Source: PHBD01 sp964578535 (GTDB taxonomy: Bacteria > Desulfobacterota > Syntrophia > Syntrophales > PHBD01). Taken from it: a stretch of DNA of 64,000 nucleotides. The notes below the pieces were generated by a model, which was not told the DNA's origin, searched no databases, and saw nothing but the letters and a program-made list of their open reading frames with translations. Within the stretch, counting starts at the first letter, position 1, and each line of letters opens with the position of its first letter. The stretch is taken from the NCBI GenBank assembly GCA_964578535.1, contig CAZODI010000005.1:45602-109601 (forward strand). Direction: 5' to 3'. Of this stretch, positions 1 to 8,572 are shown in pieces. The position numbers and the translations under genes are program-made.

Positions 1-581
1 ATGACCTCCGGAATCCGGAACTCGCCGCCGATCTCGACCAGTTCCCCCCGGGAGACAACGGCCTCCCTCCCCTCCGCCAGGGTGTTCAGAACAAGGAGGA
101 CCGCGGCGGCGTTGTTGTTCACTACGAGGGCCTCCTCCGCACCGGTCAGGAGAAGCAGCAGATCCCGGACGTGGTCGTACCGGAGTCCCCGCTCTCCCTT
201 CTCCAGGTCAAACTCCAGATTCGAGTATCCCCCGGCTACTTCCGCCACCCGGCGAACCGCCTCCCGGCTCAAGGGGGCCCGCCCGAGATTCGTGTGAAGA
301 ATCACGCCGGTGGCATTGATAACCCGCTTGAGCCGGGGGGATTCCAGGTCGGCCATTCTCTTTTCAATGCCCTCGGCCACCGCCTGCCGGTCCGGAACGG
401 GAAATTCCTCGCCTGCACCCGAAGCCAGGATCCGGCGCCGCAGGTCGTCCACGGCGGTGCGGCATGCCTCCCGGACGAATTCCCGGGGAATCTGCCGGAG
501 GAGACCCCGCTTTTCCAGCGACAGCATCAACTCGTCGATCTTCGGCAGTTTCCGCAGCCGGGATTTTGTCCCTTCTTCCAT
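1..581 (-). CDS. selA: L-seryl-tRNA(Sec) selenium transferase, partial
   Basis: SelA converts seryl-tRNA(Sec) to selenocysteinyl-tRNA(Sec) with selenophosphate and PLP, in the cytoplasm. Only the N-terminal ~193 codons are present; the gene runs off the left edge, so the PLP-binding lysine is not visible. The reverse-strand translation contains RVINATGVILHTNLGRAPLS, YSNLEFDLE, VVNNNAAAVLLVLNTLAEG and VSRGELVEIGGEFRIPEV, all typical of SelA. The start ATG (579-581 read on the minus strand) follows a GGAGGG ribosome-binding site. Its presence implies that the organism reads some in-frame UGA codons as selenocysteine. No selB or tRNA(Sec) is in the window. Confidence 0.93.
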   Translation of the reverse strand, partial: MEEGTKSRLRKLPKIDELMLSLEKRGLLRQIPREFVREACRTAVDDLRRRILASGAGEEFPVPDRQAVAEGIEKRMADLESPRLKRVINATGVILHTNLGRAPLSREAVRRVAEVAGGYSNLEFDLEKGERGLRYDHVRDLLLLLTGAEEALVVNNNAAAVLLVLNTLAEGREAVVSRGELVEIGGEFRIPEV

Positions 582-714
582 GTTGATTTCCCTCCCTCAC
601 GGAATCCGGCTTTTCCAATCACGCCCCTCCCGCCTGCACGGCGGGAAGGTGAATCCGCGACGCGGCGGTTTCGGCCGCACGGCCCGGATCACCCGGCCAC
701 GGGAAAGGCGGGCT

Positions 715-1983
715 TCACCATACCAGCGGAGAAACGATGGCGTCGCGGCAGAAATCGCGGAAATTGTTCACCGCCGTGAAAAACTCGCGCATCAGAATGA
801 CCCAGTAGTAGCATCCCCGTTCCGTCAGGATAAACGTGCCATTCCGCCGGCGGAGCCCTCCAGCCGCGGCGAAGGCCGCAATGTCTTTCCAGAGATACGG
901 GTACACAGCCCCAAACTTTTCCTTCAGGTACGACTCCTTCAATTCCATGCCGAACAGCTTCATCATGAAATCGTAACGGATCCTCTCCTCAAGGCTGAAG
1001 GTCCGGGAGGCCATCAGCGGCGGCTCTCCCCGACCGATCCGGGTGACGTAGTCGGCCACGTCGAAGGTGTTGGCATAGCACGTCCCGTGGAGATACCCGA
1101 TGGATCCGCTGCCCAGGCCGGCATACTCGCTGTAATCCACGATGTACTCATCGATGAGGGAGGGTTTGCGGCAGAAGCACCAGGCCGAGGACATCCGGTA
1201 GGCAGGCCGGAGCCGTTCGAGAATGCGCCGGTAGAAAAGGGCCTCCTGCTTCATGTCCACGTACCCGAGCGTCCGGGTGACCATCTGGCGTGTTGAATCA
1301 GACACCATCAGGGGGTAATATGTCACCTGGTCCACACCGCTCCCCAGCAGGACGTCCAGATCCCGGTCGAGCATCTTGGGCGTCTGGGTGGGGAAATTGA
1401 ACATCATGTCGGCGTTGAGCGTATCGAACGCTCCCTGGTACGTCCGGAGGCGAGCGAGAATCTCCTCCCCGCCCCCGTACTTGTCGCGCCGCTCCATCTG
1501 CCGCAGGAGCCCGTCATCGAAGCTCTGGATGCCCACGGAAAGGCGGTTCACCCCCGCCTTCTGCAGGATTTCAACGTTCCGGTCCGTCAGGTGATTCGGG
1601 TTTGTCTCCACGGAGATCTCGCGGACCCCGAATGTTTCCCGCGCCAGGTGAAGCGTTTCCGCCAGTTCGTCCGGCAGGACCGTCGGTGTGCCGCCCCCGA
1701 CGTAGATGCCCTGGAAATCATAGCCCCGGGCCCGGTAGAGGCCCATCTCTTTCCTCAGGGCCTTGAAATAGCGGCGGCAGACCTTTTCCTGGAAGACAAA
1801 CCGGTTGAACGAGCAGTAGGGACACAGCCGTTCGCAAAAGGGAATGTGAAGATAGAGAAGGCGGGACTCCGAGTCGTTGCAGGCCGGCAGTTCCGGGGGC
1901 GGGCCGGCCTGGAAATTCACGGCCCTGGAAAATTCCTTTTTTGCCTGCCTGCTGATCATCCGGTGAATCAATGAGGTCAACAT
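715..1983 (-). CDS. HemN/HemW-like radical SAM protein (coproporphyrinogen III oxidase family)
   Basis: Predicted 422-aa cytoplasmic radical SAM enzyme of the coproporphyrinogen III oxidase-like family. The SAM-cluster motif is CERLCPYC (Cx3Cx2C), after the family's YLHIPFC. GIYVGGGTPT and ISVETNPNHL, followed by RLSVGIQSF, are also HemN/HemW hallmarks. The reading frame extends upstream to 2091, but I chose ATG at 1983 because GGAAG precedes it and the extra residues look random. The family includes true oxygen-independent coproporphyrinogen oxidases and the haem chaperone HemW; sequence alone does not separate them here, and the C-terminal half is divergent. The gene is divergent from def and lies upstream of selA on the same strand. 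Confidence 0.85.
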   Translation of the reverse strand: MLTSLIHRMISRQAKKEFSRAVNFQAGPPPELPACNDSESRLLYLHIPFCERLCPYCSFNRFVFQEKVCRRYFKALRKEMGLYRARGYDFQGIYVGGGTPTVLPDELAETLHLARETFGVREISVETNPNHLTDRNVEILQKAGVNRLSVGIQSFDDGLLRQMERRDKYGGGEEILARLRTYQGAFDTLNADMMFNFPTQTPKMLDRDLDVLLGSGVDQVTYYPLMVSDSTRQMVTRTLGYVDMKQEALFYRRILERLRPAYRMSSAWCFCRKPSLIDEYIVDYSEYAGLGSGSIGYLHGTCYANTFDVADYVTRIGRGEPPLMASRTFSLEERIRYDFMMKLFGMELKESYLKEKFGAVYPYLWKDIAAFAAAGGLRRRNGTFILTERGCYYWVILMREFFTAVNNFRDFCRDAIVSPLVW

Positions 1984-2055
1984 GGGTTCTTCCGTCGGTG
2001 AGGGGCAGAGGCTAACAGACACTCCACAAATAATCAAGGAGTTTCGCCCACTCCC

Positions 2056-2084
2056 TTGCATCACGGGGCGCCTGGTGCTATAGG
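2056..2084 (+). promoter_or_regulatory. candidate sigma70-type promoter for def
   Basis: TTGCAT at 2056-2061, a 17-bp spacer, then TATAGG at 2079-2084. The predicted transcript would begin near 2091, giving a 20-30 nt leader before the deformylase start. It lies in the 127-bp space between divergent genes. Confidence 0.45.
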
Positions 2085-2110
2085 CTCGCAAGATTCATGA
2101 AAAGAAAGGA

Positions 2111-2686
2111 ATGGAAGGCATGGAGGGGAAACGAGTCCTGACCCTGTGGACCGAAACCGGAAAAAATGCCGGCGATGCTGCCATCCTGAGAACTCCCTGC
2201 CGGGAGGCGGTATTCCCGTTCACTCCGGAAACGATCCGGAACATCGAGACGCTGGTGAAAACCTTTCTCGATCGCAATGACGCCCTGGGCCTGGCGGCCC
2301 CGCAGATCGGCATCAGCGAGAGGATCGTGGTGTTCCGGAACAAGGGTTTCGACGAGAAGACCTGGTCGAAGAAGGAGGACGATTTCGACGTCCTGGTCAA
2401 CCCGCGGATCACCCAGTCCCGGGGGGAACCGGTGAAGGGGGCGGAGGGATGCCTTTCCTGCCCCGACATCCAGGTGGAGATCGACCGGTTCCCGGAGATC
2501 AAGGTCCGGGCCCTGGACCGCCACGGGAAAAAGATCAACCGGCGCTACCTGGATTTCCTGGCCCGCATCGCCCAGCACGAGATTGACCACCTGGACGGCA
2601 GGCTCATTGTCGATTACGAAGGCAGTCTCTGGTATCCAAAGAAGAAGGAACGCTTCTTCGCGGAGATACTCCAGGAACGCTTTTAG
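2111..2686 (+). CDS. def: Peptide deformylase
   Basis: Removes the N-formyl group from nascent proteins; an Fe(II)-type metallohydrolase of the cytoplasm. The 191-aa product has the three family motifs in order: GLAAPQIG, EGCLSC (metal-ligand Cys) and AQHEIDHLDG (two metal-ligand His and the catalytic Glu). The start is ambiguous: ATG 2111 sits directly against GAAAGGA, while the in-frame ATG at 2120 has better spacing to an upstream GGAA/GGAAG. The protein is somewhat longer than typical deformylases because of an N-terminal extension of about 20 residues. No fmt homologue is adjacent. Confidence 0.93.
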   Translation: MEGMEGKRVLTLWTETGKNAGDAAILRTPCREAVFPFTPETIRNIETLVKTFLDRNDALGLAAPQIGISERIVVFRNKGFDEKTWSKKEDDFDVLVNPRITQSRGEPVKGAEGCLSCPDIQVEIDRFPEIKVRALDRHGKKINRRYLDFLARIAQHEIDHLDGRLIVDYEGSLWYPKKKERFFAEILQERF

Positions 2687-3203
2687 AAAAACAAGGCCGT
2701 TTTCTTTTTGCAGACGGAACCAGGCTGTGCCATCGGAATTCTTCGTTTCCCCTCGACAAAGATGACATAGCAATGATATGAATTCTGCCAAGATATCCAT
2801 TTCACAGGTCTGACCTCGATATTCGTGCCCGCGATCACCGAACCCCCTGCCTCGTTGATCCCCGGGAGTATCCGAAACCCGAGCGGAATCGGAGTTCGGA
2901 TGCACCCCGGGCGAATACGGGAAAACAATCTTTTCGAAGTGTCCCCATCGCAAGTTTTCCTGCCACCGGCTGACCGGACCGGGAGGCCGGCCTGGAATTC
3001 CATGATGCACCGGGGTGCTGATTCTCCGAAGGACATTCAGCACGACGGATGGAGGGCCTTTTTCCCGGAATTCCTTCTCAATTCATATACCCAGGCCTTT
3101 CCTTTAATGCAGGACAGGGCCCGGACAGGTACAATGCGAAGTCTCCGGTTTTCCAGGAGGCAACATCTGACGGGGTTCTCCATTCGGAAGGAGGGATCGG
3201 GAC
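2687..3203. other. intergenic region without convincing gene
   Basis: About 517 bp between def and the 2-oxoacid decarboxylase. Short open frames exist on both strands, but none has a recognisable protein signature, and the longest plus-strand one overlaps the next gene's start. The end of the region carries the AAGGAGGG ribosome-binding site for the downstream gene. I see no repeat, tRNA or strong terminator here. It may hold the decarboxylase promoter or be decayed sequence. Confidence 0.5.
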
Positions 3204-4832
3204 ATGAATAAGACCTTGATTCAACACGTACTCTCACGTCTCTCGGCCATCGGCATCAACGACATTTTCGGGGTGCCGGGAGACTTTGCCTTTCCTGTCA
3301 ACGATGCAATCTGCACGGACGGCAGCTTCCGCTGGATCGGCAACTGCAACGAACTGAACGCCGCCTACGCGGCGGACGGATACGCCCGGATCCGGGGCGC
3401 CGCTGCATTGAGCACCACCTACGGGGTGGGTGAGCTCAGCGCCGTCAACGGGATTGCCGGCTCCTATGCGGAGCACCTTCCGGTCTTTCACCTGGTGGGA
3501 ATGCCGTCGAGCGGGACCAGGAAATCCCGACGTCTGGTTCATCACACGTTCGGCAACGGCCAATTCGATTTTTTTTATCATATGACCGAGCCGGTGGTCT
3601 GCGGACGGGCGATCCTGACGCCGGACAACTGCATCGGTGAAACGGAGCGGCTGATTGCGGCGGCTTTCTATCACCGTCGACCGGTCTATATGGGCCTCCC
3701 CGCCGATTATGCGGATATGCCGGTGAACGGATCGGTTCCGGCCGTCGAGACCCGCGAAAGCGACCCTTCGGCTCTCGAAAAGGCGGCGGACGCCATCGTC
3801 GATGCCGTGTCCCGCGCTGGATCCGCCTGCTTCCTGCCGGGCATCATCCTTTCCCGCTGCGGGCTGAAAGAAGCCGCAACCGATCTGGTGACCGCTTCGG
3901 GGCTGCCGTTTGCCGCCATGATCATGGACAAGTCCGTGCTTGACGAATCCCATCCGGGATACATCGGCATCTATGACGGACGGCTCATGAACGAGGAGGT
4001 TCGCGAATTTGTCGAAGGATGCGACTGCGTCATCGAAATCGGCGCGCTCATGACGGACCTGAGTTCCGGCGGCTTCACCGCAAGGATCGACCCGGCAAAG
4101 AGCATCAACATTATGCTCCATCATGTACGGGTGGGGTATGCCGTCTACAACAACGTGGAAATCCGGGATGTGCTGACGGCGCTGGCGGGAAGGCTCCCCC
4201 GGCGCACGGACGTGAAAGCCCCGCGGGTCCAGAGTCTCGGCGACCCGGAAGGCAGCCCGGCCGGCAAAATCACCTCGTCCTTCCTGTACCCGCGACTGGA
4301 ACGGATGTTGAAACCGGGAGACATCGTGATGGTCGAGACGGGCACCGCGTCCATGGGATTCGCGTTCGCCCGGATGCCTGCAGGCTCGACGTTTCACAAT
4401 CAGTCTCTGTGGGGCTCCATCGGCTGGGCTACACCGGCCGCCTTCGGCGCGGCTCTGGCCGACCCGGGCCGGAGGACCATCCTTGTCACCGGCGAAGGCT
4501 CCCACCAGCTCACGGCCCAGGAGATCTGCATGTTCCACCGCTATGGACTGAAGCCGATCCTGTTCGTGATCAACAACAACGGATACCTGATCGAGCGTCT
4601 TCTCTGCAGGGATCCCGGCATATACTATAACGACCTGGCGCAATGGAATTACCACAGGCTGCCCGAGGCACTGGGATGCGAAGGCTGGTTTGCCGCCCGG
4701 GCGACCACCTGCGGCGAGCTCGACGAAGCCGTGAGAAAGGCGGAGGGATGCGGCAGCGGGGCCTACATCGAGGTCGTCACGGACACGTATGAGGCGCCGC
4801 CCCTGCCGCGGAAATTCAAAAACGCCAAGTGA
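3204..4832 (+). CDS. Thiamine-diphosphate 2-oxoacid decarboxylase (pyruvate/indolepyruvate decarboxylase family)
   Basis: A 542-aa ThDP enzyme resembling pyruvate and indolepyruvate decarboxylases, which convert 2-oxoacids to aldehydes. The N-terminal domain carries FGVPGDFAFPVNDAI and the conserved cofactor-activating Glu in CNELNAAYAADGYAR. VHHTFGNG matches the family's VHHTLGDG active-site His pair. The ThDP/Mg motif lies near residues 430-460 as GEGSHQLTAQE...INNNGYLIER. The first part reads GEG where most family members have GDG, an Asp-to-Glu change at a Mg ligand. The substrate cannot be read from sequence; an aromatic or branched 2-oxoacid is as likely as pyruvate. The gene stands alone and converges on the amino-acid transporter operon. 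Confidence 0.85.
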   Translation: MNKTLIQHVLSRLSAIGINDIFGVPGDFAFPVNDAICTDGSFRWIGNCNELNAAYAADGYARIRGAAALSTTYGVGELSAVNGIAGSYAEHLPVFHLVGMPSSGTRKSRRLVHHTFGNGQFDFFYHMTEPVVCGRAILTPDNCIGETERLIAAAFYHRRPVYMGLPADYADMPVNGSVPAVETRESDPSALEKAADAIVDAVSRAGSACFLPGIILSRCGLKEAATDLVTASGLPFAAMIMDKSVLDESHPGYIGIYDGRLMNEEVREFVEGCDCVIEIGALMTDLSSGGFTARIDPAKSINIMLHHVRVGYAVYNNVEIRDVLTALAGRLPRRTDVKAPRVQSLGDPEGSPAGKITSSFLYPRLERMLKPGDIVMVETGTASMGFAFARMPAGSTFHNQSLWGSIGWATPAAFGAALADPGRRTILVTGEGSHQLTAQEICMFHRYGLKPILFVINNNGYLIERLLCRDPGIYYNDLAQWNYHRLPEALGCEGWFAARATTCGELDEAVRKAEGCGSGAYIEVVTDTYEAPPLPRKFKNAK

Positions 4833-4920
4833 AGCGGCGGGACCGCATCTCACGGGGAATCAGGGCAAAGCGTTTTCCGCTTCCCGAGGAATGATGGAAA
4901 CGCAGCAGACGGGCGCTTTT

Positions 4921-5625
4921 TCAACGGCCCGCAAGGGCCAGCCTCTTCTCCAGCCACCTCGACAGGGTCGTGAAGGCAAAACAGATGATGAAATAGACGA
5001 TGGAGATGAACAAAAAGATCTCCGCCGGGTAGATCATGGTCCGGTTGTTCACCTGTGTGGCCACGTGGGTCAGCTCCGACACACCGACAATGAATGCCAG
5101 CGACGTGTCCTTGATCATGGAGACGAACTGGTTGACGAACGACGGGATCATGTTCCGCAGGGCCTGGGGCAGGACGATGAAAACCATGGCCATCCAGGGG
5201 TGAAGGCCTGTCGAGAGGGCCGCTTCGGTCTGCCCTTTCGGGATCCCCTCAATCCCCGCCTGAACAATCTGGGACATGTAGGCGGAGGTGAAGATCGAGA
5301 GGGCCGCAATGACCGTCCAGGCCTCCGGCATCGTCCGTCCCATGACGAAGGGCAGGAGGAAATACATCCAGAAAATCACGAGCAGAAGCGGGATTCCCCG
5401 AACCAGGTTGACCACTGCCAGGGTAGGGTAACGGATCAGCGGATTCCGGACCACGCACATCAGCCCCAGGATCATCCCTCCGAGAAAGGACAGGAAGAGG
5501 GACACGATCGCCAGGTAGAGCGTCAGAAGCACCCCGCCCATGGGCCCGCTGGGGTAGCGGCCGACCATGAAGTGGGCGATGTTGGTCCAGATTACGGTGA
5601 AGTCAAAGCCCCCGTCCACGGTCAC
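4921..5625 (-). CDS. Polar amino-acid ABC transporter permease (GltK-like)
   Basis: A 234-aa inner-membrane permease of the HisM/GltK type with about five hydrophobic segments. It carries the EAA loop for contact with the ATPase, recognisable as EGIPKGQTEAALSTGLH, followed by IVLPQALRNMIPSFVNQF. It is the last gene of a four-gene minus-strand operon, and its start overlaps the stop of the paired permease by 4 bp (5622-5625), so the two are probably translationally coupled. The pair should form a heterodimeric channel for the binding protein at 6339-7172. Confidence 0.9.
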   Translation of the reverse strand: MTVDGGFDFTVIWTNIAHFMVGRYPSGPMGGVLLTLYLAIVSLFLSFLGGMILGLMCVVRNPLIRYPTLAVVNLVRGIPLLLVIFWMYFLLPFVMGRTMPEAWTVIAALSIFTSAYMSQIVQAGIEGIPKGQTEAALSTGLHPWMAMVFIVLPQALRNMIPSFVNQFVSMIKDTSLAFIVGVSELTHVATQVNNRTMIYPAEIFLFISIVYFIICFAFTTLSRWLEKRLALAGR

Positions 5626-6332
5626 TTTCCTCCCATCATGGGACTGAGAACTTTCCGGTTGTAGATCGTCATCATCCCTGCGATGACCAGCGACAGGATC
5701 AGGTATACCAGCGTCGCCGCCGTGAACGCCTCAAAGCCCTTGAAGGTGTAACTCTCCACCTGCCTTGCCTGGTAGGTGATCTCCGCCACCCCGATCGTCA
5801 TGGCCAGGGACGAGTTCTTCGTCACGTTGAGGAACTGGTTGATCAGGGGCGGAATCGTCAGCCGGACCGCCTGGGGCAGGACAATGTACAGCATGGAGCG
5901 GATATACGAGAATCCGGAACTGCGGGCGGCCTCCATCTGCTCTTTCGGGATGGAGCGGACCCCGGAGCGGATGTCCTCGGCAATGAAGGCGGAGGTGTAG
6001 ATCGTGAGCGCAATGACAGCCGCGGCAAACTCGAAATTCACGCTGTTGAGCCAGTCGTTCACGGCCTTCGGCAGGATCTGGTAGGACCCGAAATACCAGA
6101 AAAAGATCTGGACCAAAAGCGGTGTGTTCCGGAAGAATTCCAGGTACGCGTGGGAAAACCAGAGAATGGGCCTGACATTGCTCATCCTCATGACGGCAAT
6201 GATCAGGCCCAGCAGAAAGGAAAGGACAATCGACCAGACGGAGAGCTCAAGCGTGATCTTGAGCCCCGACACGAGCCATTCGAAATACTGGCCCGAAGTG
6301 ACGACCGACCAGTCGAACTGATAGCTGAACAC
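5622..6332 (-). CDS. Polar amino-acid ABC transporter permease (GltJ-like)
   Basis: A 236-aa inner-membrane permease of the HisQ/GltJ type. LELSVWSIVLSFLLGLIIAV begins the conserved first core helices, and RSIPKEQMEAARSSGFS followed by VLPQAVRLTIPPLINQFLN forms the EAA cytoplasmic loop. It lies 6 bp downstream of the binding-protein gene and overlaps the second permease. Family knowledge suggests glutamate, aspartate or another polar amino acid as substrate. Confidence 0.9.
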   Translation of the reverse strand: MFSYQFDWSVVTSGQYFEWLVSGLKITLELSVWSIVLSFLLGLIIAVMRMSNVRPILWFSHAYLEFFRNTPLLVQIFFWYFGSYQILPKAVNDWLNSVNFEFAAAVIALTIYTSAFIAEDIRSGVRSIPKEQMEAARSSGFSYIRSMLYIVLPQAVRLTIPPLINQFLNVTKNSSLAMTIGVAEITYQARQVESYTFKGFEAFTAATLVYLILSLVIAGMMTIYNRKVLSPMMGGK

Positions 6333-6338
6333 CGCTTA

Positions 6339-7172
6339 TTACTTCTCCCAGGGCTCTTTCTTCGTCGTGATCTTGAAGGTGCGAGCCATGTGGAAGGCCA
6401 TCCCCTTGGGTCCAAACCACTTGTCGAAGATCTTCTTCGCTTCGCCCTTTTTCTCCATCTCCACGAGCGTCTTGTTCACGAAATCGACCAGGTTCTTGTC
6501 GCCCTTCCGCATCCCGAGGCCATAGGGCTCGTCGGAGATCTGGATGTCGGGAATCTCGTACTTGGTCTTGTCCGGGGCTTTGTCCAGGATGTTGGCCAGG
6601 ATCGACTCGTCGGTGGTCACCGCTGCGACCTTGCCCTGCTGCAGGGCCAGAAACGCCTGGGGATAATCGTCGAAGGACAGGATGGTTGCCGTCGGCAGGG
6701 CCTTCTTGGCGTTCTGCTCGGAGGTCGAGCCCTTGGCGGTTCCGATTCTCTTGCCCGCCAGGTCCTGCAGCTTCTTCACCTCTCCCTTCCGGGTGATGAA
6801 CTTCTGCCCGGTGAAGAAGTAGGTGTAGCTGAAGTCGATCTGCTTGGCCCGATCCGCCGTTTTGGTCATCGTGGCGGCGATCATGTCGATGTTGCCGGCG
6901 ATGAGCTGGGGGATCCGTGAGGCCGAGGTGACGGGTTTCAACTCCAGCCTGACGCCCATCTTCTTCGCGATGGCCCGGCAGAAATCGACATCATAACCGA
7001 CGATGTCCCGGCTTTTTTCATCGATGTAACCGAACCCGGGCGTGGAATCCTTCACGCCGCAGACGAAGACGCCCTTCTTCTTCGCGTCCACCAGCGTGTC
7101 GGCCGCTGCAGCCGCGCCGCAGAGGGCCACGAAGAAAAGCACCGCCATCAACCATACCGCCGTCCTTTTCAT
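6339..7172 (-). CDS. Periplasmic amino-acid-binding protein of ABC transporter (GltI-like)
   Basis: A 277-aa secreted solute-binding protein (SBP family 3). An N-terminal signal peptide (MKRTAVWLMAVLFFVALCGA, then AAAA) likely ends in an Ala-rich cleavage site before DTLVDAKKKG. GYDVDFCRAIAKKMG, and the TSASRIPQLIAGNIDMIAA segment with ATMTKTADRAKQIDFSYTYF following it, are the family hallmarks and resemble the glutamate/aspartate-binding GltI group. It sits between the ATPase and permease genes of the same operon. The exact ligand is inferred only from family resemblance. Confidence 0.9.
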   Translation of the reverse strand: MKRTAVWLMAVLFFVALCGAAAAADTLVDAKKKGVFVCGVKDSTPGFGYIDEKSRDIVGYDVDFCRAIAKKMGVRLELKPVTSASRIPQLIAGNIDMIAATMTKTADRAKQIDFSYTYFFTGQKFITRKGEVKKLQDLAGKRIGTAKGSTSEQNAKKALPTATILSFDDYPQAFLALQQGKVAAVTTDESILANILDKAPDKTKYEIPDIQISDEPYGLGMRKGDKNLVDFVNKTLVEMEKKGEAKKIFDKWFGPKGMAFHMARTFKITTKKEPWEK

Positions 7173-7199
7173 GTTCCTTCCTCCTTCTATTATTTAAGG

Positions 7200-7934
7200 T
7201 TAGTGCATGGGCGACAGGATCTCTTTCAGGAAGAGCTGAGCCCTTTCATGTTTTGGATTCCGGAAGAACTCCTCCGGAGCGGCCTCCTCGAGAACAACCC
7301 CGTAATCCATGAAGATGACGCGGTCCGCCACTTCCCGGGCAAACCCCATCTCGTGGGTGACCACCATCAGGGTCATGCCCGTGTGGGCGAGCCCCTGCAT
7401 GACCTGGAGCACCTCGCCGATCATTTCCGGGTCCAGGGCCGAGGTGGGCTCGTCGAAGCACATGATCTTGGGCTTCATGGCCAGCCCCCTGGCGATGGCA
7501 ACCCGCTGCTGCTGCCCGCCGGAGAGCTGGGAGGGATAGGAATCCCGACGGTCCGCCAGCCCCACGCGCTCCAGGAGCGCCATCGCTTCCTCTTCCGCCT
7601 GTTTTTTCGGAAGTTTGCGGATCTTGATGGGAGCCAGGGTGATGTTTTTGATGGCGGTCAGGTGGGGATAGAGATTGAACTGCTGAAAGACAAAGCCGAT
7701 TTCAGCCCGGAGCCTGTTGATGTCCGTCTTCCGGTCCGAAAGGTCCTTGCCGTCGACGACAAGCCGGCCTTTCTGGATGGGCTCCAGCTTGTTGATCGTC
7801 CGGATGAGGGTCGATTTCCCCGATCCCGAGGGGCCGCAGACGACGACGACCTCGCCCTGCTTCACATGGAGATTGATGTCATTGAGAACGTGCAGATCCT
7901 TGAACCACTTGTGGACGGCATCGAACCGGATCAT
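7200..7934 (-). CDS. Polar amino-acid ABC transporter ATP-binding protein (GlnQ/GltL-like)
   Basis: A 244-aa ATPase that powers the transporter at the cytoplasmic face. Walker A is GPSGSGKST, the Q-loop lies in GFVFQQFNLYPHLTA, the signature is LSGGQQQRVAIARGLA, and Walker B is IMCFDEPTSALDP, with the switch His in VVTHEMGFA. It is the first gene of the operon (ATPase, binding protein, two permeases), which is an unusual but known order. A GGAG site precedes the ATG, and a promoter lies about 90 bp upstream. Confidence 0.93.
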   Translation of the reverse strand: MIRFDAVHKWFKDLHVLNDINLHVKQGEVVVVCGPSGSGKSTLIRTINKLEPIQKGRLVVDGKDLSDRKTDINRLRAEIGFVFQQFNLYPHLTAIKNITLAPIKIRKLPKKQAEEEAMALLERVGLADRRDSYPSQLSGGQQQRVAIARGLAMKPKIMCFDEPTSALDPEMIGEVLQVMQGLAHTGMTLMVVTHEMGFAREVADRVIFMDYGVVLEEAAPEEFFRNPKHERAQLFLKEILSPMH

Positions 7935-7980
7935 CGTGAACTCCGCGTTTCACTTGTCATTTCACGGGAGCGGCAGGGGG

Positions 7981-8001
7981 TGCAGGCATGGAATGCCTGC
8001 A
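7981..8001. promoter_or_regulatory. perfect palindromic hairpin in ABC operon leader
   Basis: TGCAGGCAT, a 3-nt GGA loop, then ATGCCTGCA: a perfect 9-bp inverted repeat. It lies 16-36 nt downstream of the likely transcription start of the amino-acid transporter operon. It could be an operator for an amino-acid regulator or an RNA hairpin controlling the leader. Confidence 0.45.
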
Positions 8002-8023
8002 GGGTCCCATGAAACGGAAGCAA

Positions 8024-8052
8024 CCTATAACCCATTCCACCGAACAAATCAA
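8024..8052 (-). promoter_or_regulatory. promoter of amino-acid ABC operon
   Basis: On the minus strand, TTGATT (8052-8047), a 17-bp spacer and TATAGG (8029-8024). The geometry is ideal for a housekeeping sigma factor, and the site points into the transporter operon whose first gene starts at 7934. Confidence 0.5.
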
Positions 8053-8248
8053 CGGCCGCGTTTCCCGACCCCGGGGAGATCCTTTTCCCCGCCGCCCCGG
8101 CCGTGCCTCCGGTTCCGTCGCCAAGCGCCCTCGCGGGTTTCCGGCGTTTTGTTCCTTGAAATGGGGCGGGAATTGGTGTACGTGTGAAGCGCAAACGGAA
8201 TCCCGTTTCCCGCAGGCAACTCCCTTATCCCGTTCATGGAGACGTTTC

Positions 8249-8572
8249 ATGCAGAAGATCACCTGTCCTCTCTGTCAGAAGAGTTTCATCTGGACCGACA
8301 ACATGGACCCCAAGGGGAGATGTCCCACCGAAGACTGCGAATGGCGGTACGACATCCACGAAGAGCTGCGGAAAAGCGTCGCCCAGAAGCTCCCCCAAGC
8401 CGACGGGAAGAAGGCGTGCCCGCACTGCGGGGCTCCCGTCGAAGGAGGACTCGTCGTCTGCGACGGCTGCGGCTACGTCGTGGCCGGAGCGAAAGCCTAT
8501 AAAAAAGTGGATGTATTCATCTTTGTCGCCGTCATCCTCCTGGCCCTGTCCATCATCTACCGGTTCCTGTAG
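8249..8572 (+). CDS. Small zinc-ribbon membrane-anchored protein
   Basis: A 107-aa protein of unknown function. The N-terminal part has CPLC and CPTEDC, and the middle has CPHCGAP and CDGCGY, giving two probable zinc-ribbon knuckles. A single C-terminal hydrophobic helix (VFIFVAVILLALSIIYRF) should anchor it in the membrane with the zinc ribbons in the cytoplasm. I chose ATG 8249 because GGAG lies 8 nt upstream and the CxxC motifs begin at once; the open frame extends further upstream without sense. It lies 59 bp before gcvT and may share its transcript. Confidence 0.7.
   Translation: MQKITCPLCQKSFIWTDNMDPKGRCPTEDCEWRYDIHEELRKSVAQKLPQADGKKACPHCGAPVEGGLVVCDGCGYVVAGAKAYKKVDVFIFVAVILLALSIIYRFL

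Larger units (their letters stand above)
7935..8248. other. divergent intergenic region with promoter and hairpin
   Basis: 314 bp between the amino-acid ABC operon (minus) and the zinc-ribbon gene (plus). It contains the ABC promoter (8024-8052), a perfect 9-bp palindromic hairpin (7981-8001) and the GGAG ribosome-binding site of the zinc-ribbon gene. I see no glycine-riboswitch-like sequence and no further gene. Confidence 0.55.

Noticed and set aside
2683..3237. Two minus-strand frames separated by one in-frame TGA (3037-3039), as a possible selenoprotein
   Set aside because: The joined sequence has no family resemblance, no redox motif around the TGA, overlaps the start of the decarboxylase gene and shows no clear SECIS hairpin.
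3234..4853. 539-codon frame antisense to the decarboxylase
   Set aside because: Antisense of a well-supported gene; composition is Arg/Gly/His-rich as expected of a GC shadow frame.
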